A program made the translations under genes and the position numbers. The notes under the pieces are model-generated. The model saw nothing but the letters and a program-made list of their open reading frames with translations, ran no database searches and had not been told where the DNA came from. A stretch of 64,000 nt of DNA from Streptomyces jumonjinensis (lineage in GTDB: Bacteria > Actinomycetota > Actinomycetes > Streptomycetales > Streptomycetaceae): positions 16,619 to 80,618 of the forward strand of contig NZ_VCLA01000164.1 of NCBI RefSeq assembly GCF_009600885.1, given 5' to 3'. Shown here one piece after another: positions 15,594-21,426 of the stretch. Positions within the stretch are counted from its first letter, which is position 1, and every line of letters begins with the position of its first letter.

Positions 15594-17506
15594 CGGGCCT
15601 CCTGCTCGGCAGGGGCGGGGTGCTGTCCGGCCGCGGCCGGGGCGGTGGTGTCGTCGAGGAAGGCCAGGATGCGGCGGACCGCCTCCCCGGCGAACTGGGG
15701 GTCGGTGAGGATGCCGTCGTGGTCGGCGCCCTCGATGACGGCGGTGCGGACGGTCCGTCCGGGCAGATGCGCGTCGGCGAGGTCCCGGTGCATCAGCAGA
15801 TGCTCGGGGTCGCGGTCCACGGTGTGCTGGGCGGAGAGCACCAGGGCGTGGGCGTCCAGGGGGTCGAGCGGCCCGTCGAAGGAGCGGAAGTCCCGTTCCG
15901 CCGACCGCCATTCGCGCAGGGCGGCGGTCCACACCCGGGGATCGGCGTACTCGGCCATCGCTCTGCCCCGCACCGTGGCGGGCAGGTTCATCACCCACTC
16001 GGGGGTCTGCATCAGGAACCCGAGTCCCATCCGCAGGCTGACGGAGGTCATACGGATCATCTCTTCGACGTGCTGGGCGTTTCTGCCCTGCTGGCCGGAG
16101 CGGTTGAGCTGCTCGGGGTGGGAGCTGTCGACGTAGACGACGGAATGCACCCGTGCGCCGAGCCGTGCCGCCGCCCGGCGGGAGATCTCGCCGCCCAGGG
16201 AGTGCCCGACCAGGGTCACCTGCCGTCCCCGGGGGACGGCCGCCCCGATCAGATCGACCAGGTCGTCGACCGACTCGTCCAGGTGGTGCCCGGTCTCCGC
16301 GCGGCGTCTGCTCGGGCCGTAACCGGCCCGGCTGTAGGCCAGCCACTGCCGTCCGTTCGCGTTGAGGGCGCGGGTGTACCAGCTGAAGTGCGCGGGCAGG
16401 GCGCCGAGGCCGTGGACGAAGACCACCGCCGGGCCGGCGGCGTCCTGCCCGGTGACCGTGCCGTCGTGGCTCAGTTCGTTGCCGTGCCGGGTGGTGACGG
16501 TGCCGCCGTACGGATGGTCGGTGGTACGCAGCCGGCGGTGGACGGCGAGCGCCGCGGCCGTGACCGCGGCGCCGGCGAACAGCAGGCCCAGGGTTCCCGG
16601 CATGCGGTCGTCCCGTCCGGCGACGGCGGGGTGGCTGCGGGGTGTGCTGGTGTAGGCGACCATCGGGTGCATGGCGGCGAAGGCGGGGACGAATCTGCCG
16701 AGCCCCATGACGAAGCCGTTCGCGACGTGGAACGCGGCGACGCTGCCGAGCACCGGGCGGGTCAGCCGGCCGCCCTTGAGGTAGAGCACGGGGAAGAGGC
16801 ACTCCAGGGCCAGCACGCCGTGTGCGACGGCCCGCGCGGAGCGGGGGTGCCGCCGGGTCAGCCGCCAGATGTGCTCGTGTCCGTAGGTCCTGGTGCGCAT
16901 GACGCCGGTCAGGGCCGCGCCGGTGCGCCAGTCACGGCCGAGGAGTTTGATCCAGCCGGACACCAGGTACGACAGATTGGACTGGAGCGCCACGTACCAC
17001 ATCAGGGCGTCCTGAGCCTGTGGCGAGGGCGCGAGCCGGGCGAGTCCGGTCGCGGTCTGCACCAGACCGGACGCCTGGTCGGAGCCGTCGGTGCCGTAGC
17101 GATGGGTCGGGTAGAGCAGGGCGCCGCTGACTCCGAGGAAGAGATTGGCCGCTCCGCGCCAGCGGCCGTCGCCGGGCAGGAGGAGCGCGGCGCTCGCGGT
17201 CACCCGGGCGCTGTGCAGGGCCAGGGTGGTCCGCTCGTCGCCGACGGCGTCGAGCAGTCTCCGCAGCGGCCTGCCGTGCCGGGCGTGGCCGTGCTTGGCG
17301 ATCGCCCAGTCGTTCAGCCCGCCGGGCCGGTTCTGCCGCCGGGTGGTGAGGTGTTCCAGGCTGGACAGCAGGGAGGTCACCGCGGACAGCCGCTCGGAGG
17401 CGCCCATGGCCTGGGCGCGGGAGAGGGGCAGGGGGCCGCTGAGGGCGGACAGGACCGCTCTGGCCGTGGGCTTCGATCGTCTCAGCGTGGCGAGGGGAGA
17501 GGGCAT
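15590..17506 (-). CDS. HTTM membrane domain fused to alpha/beta hydrolase (LinH-like)
   Basis: A 638-residue two-domain protein from ATG 17506 with AGGAG upstream. Residues about 35-340 hold many hydrophobic helices and conserved polar segments (W-Y-V-A-L-Q-S-N-L-S-Y-L-V-S-G-W-I-K) like the HTTM / vitamin-K-carboxylase-type membrane domain. Residues about 380-620 are an alpha/beta hydrolase with oxyanion motif V-F-V-H-G-L-G, nucleophile elbow G-H-S-L-G-G near 436 and a terminal His in I-E-G-A-D-H. Linaridin loci encode a comparable membrane-hydrolase protein. It is probably essential for core modification, but the reaction is not assignable here. Confidence 0.78.
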   Translation of the reverse strand: MPSPLATLRRSKPTARAVLSALSGPLPLSRAQAMGASERLSAVTSLLSSLEHLTTRRQNRPGGLNDWAIAKHGHARHGRPLRRLLDAVGDERTTLALHSARVTASAALLLPGDGRWRGAANLFLGVSGALLYPTHRYGTDGSDQASGLVQTATGLARLAPSPQAQDALMWYVALQSNLSYLVSGWIKLLGRDWRTGAALTGVMRTRTYGHEHIWRLTRRHPRSARAVAHGVLALECLFPVLYLKGGRLTRPVLGSVAAFHVANGFVMGLGRFVPAFAAMHPMVAYTSTPRSHPAVAGRDDRMPGTLGLLFAGAAVTAAALAVHRRLRTTDHPYGGTVTTRHGNELSHDGTVTGQDAAGPAVVFVHGLGALPAHFSWYTRALNANGRQWLAYSRAGYGPSRRRAETGHHLDESVDDLVDLIGAAVPRGRQVTLVGHSLGGEISRRAAARLGARVHSVVYVDSSHPEQLNRSGQQGRNAQHVEEMIRMTSVSLRMGLGFLMQTPEWVMNLPATVRGRAMAEYADPRVWTAALREWRSAERDFRSFDGPLDPLDAHALVLSAQHTVDRDPEHLLMHRDLADAHLPGRTVRTAVIEGADHDGILTDPQFAGEAVRRILAFLDDTTAPAAAGQHPAPAEQEAR

Positions 17507-17552
17507 GGAGGGGTCTCCTGGGCGGAAGTCGGGTTGCTGGCCGTCGGGCGGG

Positions 17553-17589
17553 CGGTCCCCACCGCCGGGGGGCCCGGCGGTGGGGACCG
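17553..17589 (-). terminator. 17-bp hairpin between precursors and biosynthetic genes
   Basis: CGGTCCCCACCGCCGGG (17553-17569) pairs perfectly with 17573-17589 around a GGG (plus-strand) loop. No T-run follows on the minus strand. It lies in the leader of the HTTM-hydrolase gene, so it may attenuate transcription or stabilise the upstream precursor mRNA. Confidence 0.65.
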
Positions 17590-17650
17590 GTTCAGCGTGG
17601 GAGCTGCCCGGGTACGGAATCGCTCCGATGCGAGGCGCCGGCGGCCAGCT

Positions 17651-17800
17651 GGCGGACGTACGGTGCCGGACTGGCCTGCTGTCGGACGTACGGCACCGGG
17701 CTGACCGACCGTCGGAGGTACGGCACCGGGCTGGCCGACTGCCGGACGTACGGCACCGGACTTACCGACCGTCAGGCGTACGGCACCAGGCTGACCGGTC
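17651..17800. repeat. Five tandem 30-bp repeats
   Basis: Five consecutive 30-bp units with consensus CGGACGTACGGCACCGG plus a 13-bp variable part, in exact register (17651, 17681, 17711, 17741, 17771). They fill most of the 324-bp gap between precursor 4 and the HTTM-hydrolase gene. The period keeps any reading frame, but no start or ribosome site is associated. Each unit contains the palindromic GTAC centre. Role unknown. Confidence 0.88.
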
Positions 17801-17830
17801 CGGCGTCCCGGCCGGCGGTGGACGGCTTCG

Positions 17831-18046
17831 TCAGCCGAGGACGATCTCCGGCACCGACGGCTCCAGCGGTCCGCCGTCCCGGCCGGCCACGAACGCGTTC
17901 ACCAGCGCCATGCCGATGATCACCCCCGCCGCGACAGCTGGCGTGGCCATGACAGGCGCATGGGCGGTGACGAAACGGCCCTTCGCGTCCTCGATCCCGA
18001 TGTCGGTGAGTGCACCGGGCCGGTGCAGAAAGGAAACGTCGCTCAC
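17831..18046 (-). CDS. Linaridin-like precursor peptide 4
   Basis: A 71-residue peptide from GTG 18046 with AGGAG 7 nt upstream. The acidic/polar leader (residues 1-30) ends in H-A-P31-V-M-A-T-P36, the PxxxTP junction seen in linaridin precursors. If cleavage follows M33, as for CypA, the core is 38 residues: a hydrophobic helix-like stretch rich in Ala/Val/Ile/Gly, then a polar tail with G-P-L-E-P-S-V-P. It is the most divergent of the four copies. The core contains only T35 and S64 as hydroxyl residues and no Cys. Confidence 0.72.
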   Translation of the reverse strand: MSDVSFLHRPGALTDIGIEDAKGRFVTAHAPVMATPAVAAGVIIGMALVNAFVAGRDGGPLEPSVPEIVLG

Positions 18047-18058
18047 ATTGATCTCCTG

Positions 18059-18094
18059 GTCTCGTGAATCTCGTGAATCTCGTGATCTCGTGGG
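18059..18094. repeat. Four tandem 8-9-bp repeats in precursor 4 leader
   Basis: TCTCGTGAA occurs in tandem about four times (the later copies shortened), directly upstream of the ribosome binding site of precursor 4. It could influence translation of that cistron. No known binding motif is recognised. Confidence 0.7.
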
Positions 18095-18113
18095 ATGTGC
18101 TGGATTCGGGGGG

Positions 18114-18311
18114 CTATTCGAGGACCGGCTGGGTCTCGCCGATCGCGGCGGTGACGGCCACGCCGAACGCGGCGCCCGCGCCGAACGCCGCCACGGCCAC
18201 CACCACGGGGGTGGCCGCGACCGGGGCGACCGCCGTGGCGGCGTACCCGGGGTCGGTCTCAGACAGCTCGCACGTCGTGACCGGCGCGACAGGGCACACG
18301 GAAACGCTCAT
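18114..18311 (-). CDS. Linaridin-like precursor peptide 3
   Basis: A 65-residue peptide from ATG 18311 with CAGGAGA upstream. The leader has E-L-S-E-T-D-P-G and ends in V-A-P30-V-A-A-T-P35, a PxxxTP junction. The presumed core from A33 (33 residues) is nearly all Ala/Val/Gly/Phe and ends G-E-T-Q-P-V-L-E. Hydroxyl residues in the core are T34, T54 and T60. Cysteines occur only in the leader (C6, C14). Close paralogue of precursor 2 in the leader (MSV-x-x-C-P-x-A-P-V-T) and of precursor 1 at the C-terminus. Confidence 0.78.
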   Translation of the reverse strand: MSVSVCPVAPVTTCELSETDPGYAATAVAPVAATPVVVAVAAFGAGAAFGVAVTAAIGETQPVLE

Positions 18312-18347
18312 GGTGTTCTCCTGAGGTGTTCGATGATGAGGAAAAGC

Positions 18348-18379
18348 CCACTGTCGGCGGGCATGTCCGCCGATGGTGG
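18348..18379 (-). terminator. Attenuator-like hairpin between precursors 2 and 3
   Basis: The stem TCGGCGG/CCGCCGA extends through CCAC/GTGG across a small bulge (18348-18379). On the minus strand it is followed by GCTTTTCC. It could partly terminate transcription between the precursor cistrons and so set their ratio. Confidence 0.55.
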
Positions 18380-18389
18380 AAGAACCGGC

Positions 18390-18578
18390 TCAGAGCGGCC
18401 GTTCCTCGCTGCCGGCGATCACATGGGAGGCGTATCCGGCCCCCAGCCCGTTCCCGAACTCCGCCACGACGACGAAGGCGGCGGCGATCGGGGCGACGGC
18501 CGCGGCGATGAACCCGGGCTCGGTCTCGGCCAGTTCCCGCACCGTGACCGGCGCGGCGGGGCACCCGGCGACGCTCAT
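18390..18578 (-). CDS. Linaridin-like precursor peptide 2
   Basis: A 62-residue peptide from ATG 18578. The leader contains R-E-L-A-E-T-E-P-G and ends V-A-P30-I-A-A-A-F, a variant of the PxxxTP junction in which Thr-Pro is replaced by Ala-Phe. The presumed 30-residue core is hydrophobic, with G-N-G-L-G-A-G-Y, and ends G-S-E-E-R-P-L. Hydroxyl residues are S51 and S57, with no Thr or Cys in the core. The ribosome site is a weak G-rich run. Confidence 0.72.
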   Translation of the reverse strand: MSVAGCPAAPVTVRELAETEPGFIAAAVAPIAAAFVVVAEFGNGLGAGYASHVIAGSEERPL

Positions 18579-18601
18579 GGCCGCCCCCCGCGGGACGCGG
18601 G

Positions 18602-18790
18602 TCATTCGAGTACCGGCTGGGACTCGCCGATGATGGCGCCGGCCGCGTAGGCGACGACCACCGCGGCGGCGACCGTGGCGACGACCTGCGTGGCGGCGAT
18701 CGGCGCCACACCGTCGAAGACCTGCCCCTCGGCCCCCTCGTCGAGCGGGCCGACCGCATCGGCCCATCGACGGCTTCTGACCTGCTGCAC
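18602..18790 (-). CDS. Linaridin-like precursor peptide 1
   Basis: A 62-residue peptide from GTG 18790 with a strong GAGGAGG 4 nt upstream. The leader is charged (R-S-R-R, D-E-G-A-E-G). The junction is V-A-P30-I-A-A-T-Q. The 30-residue core is Ala/Val-rich and ends G-E-S-Q-P-V-L-E, nearly identical to the end of precursor 3. Hydroxyl residues in the core are T34, T39 and S57. Promoter-proximal in the run, so probably the best expressed. Confidence 0.75.
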   Translation of the reverse strand: MQQVRSRRWADAVGPLDEGAEGQVFDGVAPIAATQVVATVAAAVVVAYAAGAIIGESQPVLE

Positions 18791-19046
18791 ACTGCCTCCT
18801 CTGTCAGCCTGACCGGCACCGGCGAGGCGCCCGCCAGATCCGTCACGGAACCGCGCCCCCGGACCCGGCGGACCCGGCGGGACTGACGTTCCGCTTCCGC
18901 CACAACGATGGCGAGGCCACCGGACGAACGGAAGATCGTCGGCTGGCACAAGGCTGCAGGGCCGCCCGCAGGATGATGCAGCGTGCGACGCGTGGACAGC
19001 CGCCACGATCAGGGCGGCTGCCCTCGCGCGGGCCGTACGGACGCAC

Positions 19047-19218
19047 TCAGCCCAGGGCGTCGATCGCCTTCACGATCAGCACCCGCGCCTCCGCCCCGTA
19101 CCTCGTCGAGCTGGTCGGTCACGTCCTGGGCGCGGTCGTGGAGCCAGCGGATCGCCGGGCGTGGAGTCGCAGCCTTGTGGGAGGCGAGCCAGCGAGTGTG
19201 GTCCCCGGTCGATGGCAT
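19047..19218 (-). pseudogene. Small gene with a one-base frameshift, beside anti-sigma-type ATPase
   Basis: The reading starting at ATG 19218 gives a plausible soluble helical protein (P-R-P-A-I-R-W-L-H-D-R-A-Q-D-V-T-D-Q-L-D-E-V-R). Similar-looking sequence (E-A-R-V-L-I-V-K-A-I-D-A-L-G, stop at 19047) continues in another frame. Removing one base from the C-run at 19094-19097 joins them. It lies just downstream of the ATPase, whose stop overlaps a nearby ATG. Either a real frameshift or a sequencing error in a homopolymer. Function unknown. Confidence 0.55.
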
Positions 19219-19242
19219 GGACTCGCGCCAGTAGGCCGGTCA

Positions 19243-19665
19243 TTACGGGTGGCCTCCGGGGCGGGCCGTCGTCAGTTCGGCGGTGACGGTGTGCCCGTGG
19301 CCGGTGTCGTGGATGGCGATGTGGTTCGCGAGGGTGCTGACCATGCTGAGGCCCCGGCCGTGCACCGCCGCCGCGTCCGCGGAGGCGATCCGGGGGATCG
19401 TGGCGCTGTCGCCGGCGTCCGCGACCGACACCGCGAGCACATGGTCGGAGAGGGCCAGGGCGACCTGGAAGACCCCGTTCTCCTGGCCGCTGGCCGTGTA
19501 CAGGAGTGCGTTCGTGCCCAGCTCGCTCACGATCACCACCTCGTCGTCCGCGCTCGGGTGGTCGGTGAGGATGTCGCGGGTCCAGCGCCGTACCCGGCCG
19601 ATCTCTTCCGTACGGCCCGGGCAGATCAGGCCCCACACCCGAACCTCACTCATATACTCGTGCAT
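19243..19665 (-). CDS. Anti-sigma-type ATP-binding protein (HATPase_c)
   Basis: A 140-residue protein from ATG 19665 with AGGAG 8 nt upstream. It has the GHKL ATPase pattern of RsbW/SpoIIAB-like proteins: V-S-E-L-G-T-N-A-L-L-Y-T (N box), V-A-D-A-G-D-S (G1), and G-R-G-L-S-M-V (G2). Streptomyces has many such single-domain kinases, which regulate sigma factors or anti-anti-sigma factors by binding or phosphorylation. No sigma factor or antagonist gene is adjacent. Regulatory target unknown. Confidence 0.85.
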   Translation of the reverse strand: MHEYMSEVRVWGLICPGRTEEIGRVRRWTRDILTDHPSADDEVVIVSELGTNALLYTASGQENGVFQVALALSDHVLAVSVADAGDSATIPRIASADAAAVHGRGLSMVSTLANHIAIHDTGHGHTVTAELTTARPGGHP

Positions 19666-19710
19666 ACAAGTTCTCCTATGCTGGCGGCGGCTATGGACCG
19701 CAGGTTTGTG

Positions 19711-20154
19711 CTAGATGAGTTTCACGCCGTCATGAGCCCGGACGGCGGGCGGGGAGAGAGCGTCCAGCGCGTCCTGGACACGGATCGCGTACGCCTCATC
19801 GGCCAGTTCGGCCGCCTCCTCGCGCGTGACCCAGCGCAGCGCCCTGGTCTCGTCGCCGGTGGTCGGCTGCCCCTCGATGGCGCGGCAGCGGAAGACGAGC
19901 GAGACGATCAGGCCCGTCATGTTCTTGTAGACCCCGGTCAGGGTCGCCGGGAGGGCGATCTTGATGCCGGTCTCCTCCAGGACTTCACGCTGGAGCGCGT
20001 CGGGGAGGGTCTCGCCGGCCTCGACCACGCCGCCGGGCGGTTCCCAGTGCCCGTTGTCGCGGCGCTTGATCAGCAGGGCGCGGCCGTGGCCGTCCACGAT
20101 CACCCCGGCGACGCTCACGGAGTGGGGGCGCTCGGCAATCGTCACGTTCGGCAT
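19711..20154 (-). CDS. NUDIX hydrolase
   Basis: A 147-residue protein from ATG 20154 with GAGGA upstream. It has a complete NUDIX box: G-G-V-V-E-A-G-E-T-L-P-D-A-L-Q-R-E-V-L-E followed by E-T-G-I (Gx5Ex7REUxEExGU). NUDIX enzymes hydrolyse nucleoside diphosphates linked to another moiety; the substrate cannot be read from the box. It is divergent from the GntR regulator, whose palindromic operator lies about 57 bp upstream of this start, so the regulator may control both. Confidence 0.87.
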   Translation of the reverse strand: MPNVTIAERPHSVSVAGVIVDGHGRALLIKRRDNGHWEPPGGVVEAGETLPDALQREVLEETGIKIALPATLTGVYKNMTGLIVSLVFRCRAIEGQPTTGDETRALRWVTREEAAELADEAYAIRVQDALDALSPPAVRAHDGVKLI

Positions 20155-20210
20155 TCCTCGTCCCGGAGGGCTGGCTACGCTCTTCACCGTAGCAACCCGA
20201 CTCGGCTTCT

Positions 20211-20226
20211 TGTCTAGATATCTAAA
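20211..20226. promoter_or_regulatory. GntR-type operator palindrome TAGATATCTA
   Basis: TGTCTAGATATCTAAA contains the 10-bp palindrome TAGATATCTA (20215-20224), immediately before the AAGGAG of the GntR gene. AT-rich, and of the form seen at autoregulated GntR/HutC-family genes in Streptomyces. A related palindrome, CCTAGACGACTAGG, lies downstream at 21081-21094. Confidence 0.6.
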
Positions 20227-20235
20227 GGAGTAAAC

Positions 20236-21024
20236 ATGGCCGCTCTCGCATCCGGCCTGCTCGGCTCGCTGGACCCCACCAGCGACCGTGCCGTCTTCCG
20301 GCAGATCGCCGATCACCTGCGGGAAGCGATCGACAAGGGGCGGTTCGCGGAGGGCGCCAAGCTGCCCTCGGAGTCGGAGCTCGTCGAGCACTTCAGCGTC
20401 TCCCGGATGACGGTCCGCAACGCGCTCTCCATCCTCCAGAGCGAGGGCCTGGTCTCCTCCGAACACGGCAAGGGCGTCTTCGTCCGGCCACGACCGCCCG
20501 TGCGCCGTCTCGCCTCGGACCGGTTCGCCCGGCGCCATCGGGAGCAGGGGAAGTCGGCCTTCATCGTGGAGGCGGACGCGGCGGGCAGCCGCCCCGAAGT
20601 GGACAACCTGGAGGTCAAGGAGGAGCGGCCGTCCACCGACGTCTCCGCCCGGCTCGGCGCACCGCGCCGGGTGCTGGCCCGGCGGCGCCGGTATCTGCTG
20701 GACGGTCGGCCGGTGGAGTTCGCCACCTCGTATCTGCCGCTCGACATCGCCCGCGACACCCCGATCGCCCAGCCCAACCCGGGCCCCGGCGGCATCTACG
20801 CCCGGCTCGAAGAACTCGGGCACACACTGGACCACTTCGAGGAGGAGATCCGGGCCCGGATGCCCTCACCCCTGGAGATCAAGACGCTCCAGCTCGCCAC
20901 CGGCGTGCCCGTCATCCATCTCATCCGCACCGCGTTCGACACCAAGGGACGCGCGGTCGAGGTCTGCGACACCGTCATGGCCGCCGACGCGTACATCCTC
21001 AACTACCACCTGCCCGCCAAGTAA
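20236..21024 (+). CDS. GntR family regulator with UTRA domain (HutC-type)
   Basis: A 262-residue protein from ATG 20236 with AAGGAG upstream. The N-terminal winged helix (about 18-85) has A-V-F-R-Q-I-A-D-H-L-R-E-A-I, L-P-S-E-S-E-L and V-S-R-M-T-V-R-N-A-L. The C-terminal UTRA ligand domain (about 105-255) ends V-I-H-L-I-R-T-A-F-D. HutC-type repressors respond to small metabolites. Homologous proteins control transfer genes in Streptomyces mobile elements, and this gene abuts the prophage attachment site, but it lies on the host side. Ligand unknown. Confidence 0.87.
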   Translation: MAALASGLLGSLDPTSDRAVFRQIADHLREAIDKGRFAEGAKLPSESELVEHFSVSRMTVRNALSILQSEGLVSSEHGKGVFVRPRPPVRRLASDRFARRHREQGKSAFIVEADAAGSRPEVDNLEVKEERPSTDVSARLGAPRRVLARRRRYLLDGRPVEFATSYLPLDIARDTPIAQPNPGPGGIYARLEELGHTLDHFEEEIRARMPSPLEIKTLQLATGVPVIHLIRTAFDTKGRAVEVCDTVMAADAYILNYHLPAK

Positions 21025-21080
21025 CCGCCGTGTCAGAGCAGTCCGCGTTCCCGCAAGGCCCCCGAATTCGGATCATCTCA

Positions 21081-21094
21081 CCTAGACGACTAGG
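21081..21094. promoter_or_regulatory. CCTAG-N4-CTAGG inverted repeat
   Basis: A 5-bp inverted repeat with a 4-bp spacer, similar in core (CTAG-based) to the operator in front of the GntR gene. Possibly a second binding site, or the promoter of a gene broken by phage integration. Nothing convincing is encoded between here and 21175. Confidence 0.35.
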
Positions 21095-21175
21095 CGTTCT
21101 TGAGAGTGGAGGCTGACCCCGAGGAGACCTCCGCCGGTCTGGGCCGCCACCGAGCTCGAACGTCAGTGGATGCCA

Positions 21176-21207
21176 GAGGCCCCCAGCCGTGATCGACTGG
21201 GGGCCTC
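21176..21207 (-). terminator. Terminator hairpin downstream of the tRNA remnant
   Basis: A perfect 11-bp stem, GAGGCCCCCAG (21176-21186) with CTGGGGGCCTC (21197-21207) around a 10-nt loop, 9 bp past the 3' end of the tRNA-like sequence on the minus strand. No T-run. Consistent with the original tRNA terminator. Confidence 0.7.
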
Positions 21208-21215
21208 CGTACTAG

Positions 21216-21260
21216 TGGGCGCGGACGGTTTCGAACCGCCGACATCTGCTTTGTAAGAGC
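21216..21260 (-). other. attL: 3' part of a tRNA gene (anticodon loop UAC, Val)
   Basis: On the minus strand 21260-21216 reads as a tRNA 3' portion: anticodon loop CTTACAA with stem GCT/AGC, 5-nt variable loop ATGTC, T arm GGCGG-TTCGAAA-CCGTC, acceptor strand CGCGCCC and discriminator A, with no encoded CCA. The 5' side is not tRNA-like beyond the anticodon stem. The adjacent integrase and this truncation identify it as one attachment site of the prophage. The intact tRNA should lie at the other end, outside the window. Anticodon identity is inferred from loop alignment. Confidence 0.82.
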
Positions 21261-21284
21261 TTCTTTCCACAGGTCACAGGGTTT

Positions 21285-21406
21285 CCGAGGAATTCCGAGA
21301 ATCTCCGAGAACCCCGGACGGCCATGATGGCGCATCATCCTATGGAGTCCCCGAGACACTCCGAGAACCTCCGAGCCGGGGTTGTGGACCCTATGTGGAC
21401 TCCGAG
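21285..21406. repeat. Phased CCGAG repeats in the attachment region
   Basis: CCGAG occurs in one orientation at 21285, 21295 and 21305 (exact 10-bp steps), again at 21351, 21361 and 21371 (exact 10-bp steps), and once more at 21402. The extended form is TCCGAGAA. Two helically phased triplets between the tRNA core and the integrase gene are what arm-type binding sites of a tyrosine integrase (or excisionase sites) would look like. Binding itself is inferred. Confidence 0.7.
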
Positions 21407-21426
21407 TGGATTCGGAGGCTAACCGC

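Larger units (their letters stand above)
7481..18790. other. Linaridin-like RiPP biosynthetic locus
   Basis: The region holds two regulators followed, on the minus strand, by a collinear run: four precursor peptides (18790 to 17831), HTTM-hydrolase (17506), small membrane protein (15593), methyltransferase (14988), ABC exporter (14197) and flavin oxidoreductase (12083). Three consecutive junctions overlap by 4 bp. The precursors share a P-x-x-x-T-P-type junction, as in linaridin precursors such as CypA (P-A-M-A-T-P). An integral membrane-hydrolase fusion, a methyltransferase and an exporter are also typical of linaridin loci. No LinD-type cysteine decarboxylase gene is present, and no core peptide has Cys, which is internally consistent. 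Class assignment is inference. The cores are atypically poor in dehydratable residues. Confidence 0.68.

Noticed and set aside
17651..17800. 30-bp tandem repeats as a CRISPR array
   Set aside because: The units abut each other with no unique spacers, and no cas genes are present.
17651..17800. Repeats as a coding decapeptide-repeat protein on the plus strand
   Set aside because: An open frame exists because the period is a multiple of three, but there is no ribosome site or start and composition is like other chance frames here.
7481..18790. Reading the cluster as an SDP toxin system
   Set aside because: An HTTM protein and an SdpA-like partner would fit, but the PxxxTP junction, methyltransferase, oxidoreductase and exporter match linaridin loci better. 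Kept only as an alternative to test.
7481..18790. Lanthipeptide or lasso peptide cluster
   Set aside because: No LanB/LanC/LanM, no transglutaminase-like or asparagine-synthetase-like maturation proteins, and no Cys in the cores.
20236..21024. GntR regulator as part of the prophage
   Set aside because: It lies on the host side of the tRNA-derived attachment site, and the integrase is on the other side.
21216..21260. tRNA-Thr (anticodon TGT) on the plus strand
   Set aside because: The T arm reads GGTTCGAAACC only on the minus strand, and on plus the T arm would precede the anticodon loop. The minus strand gives a UAC loop.
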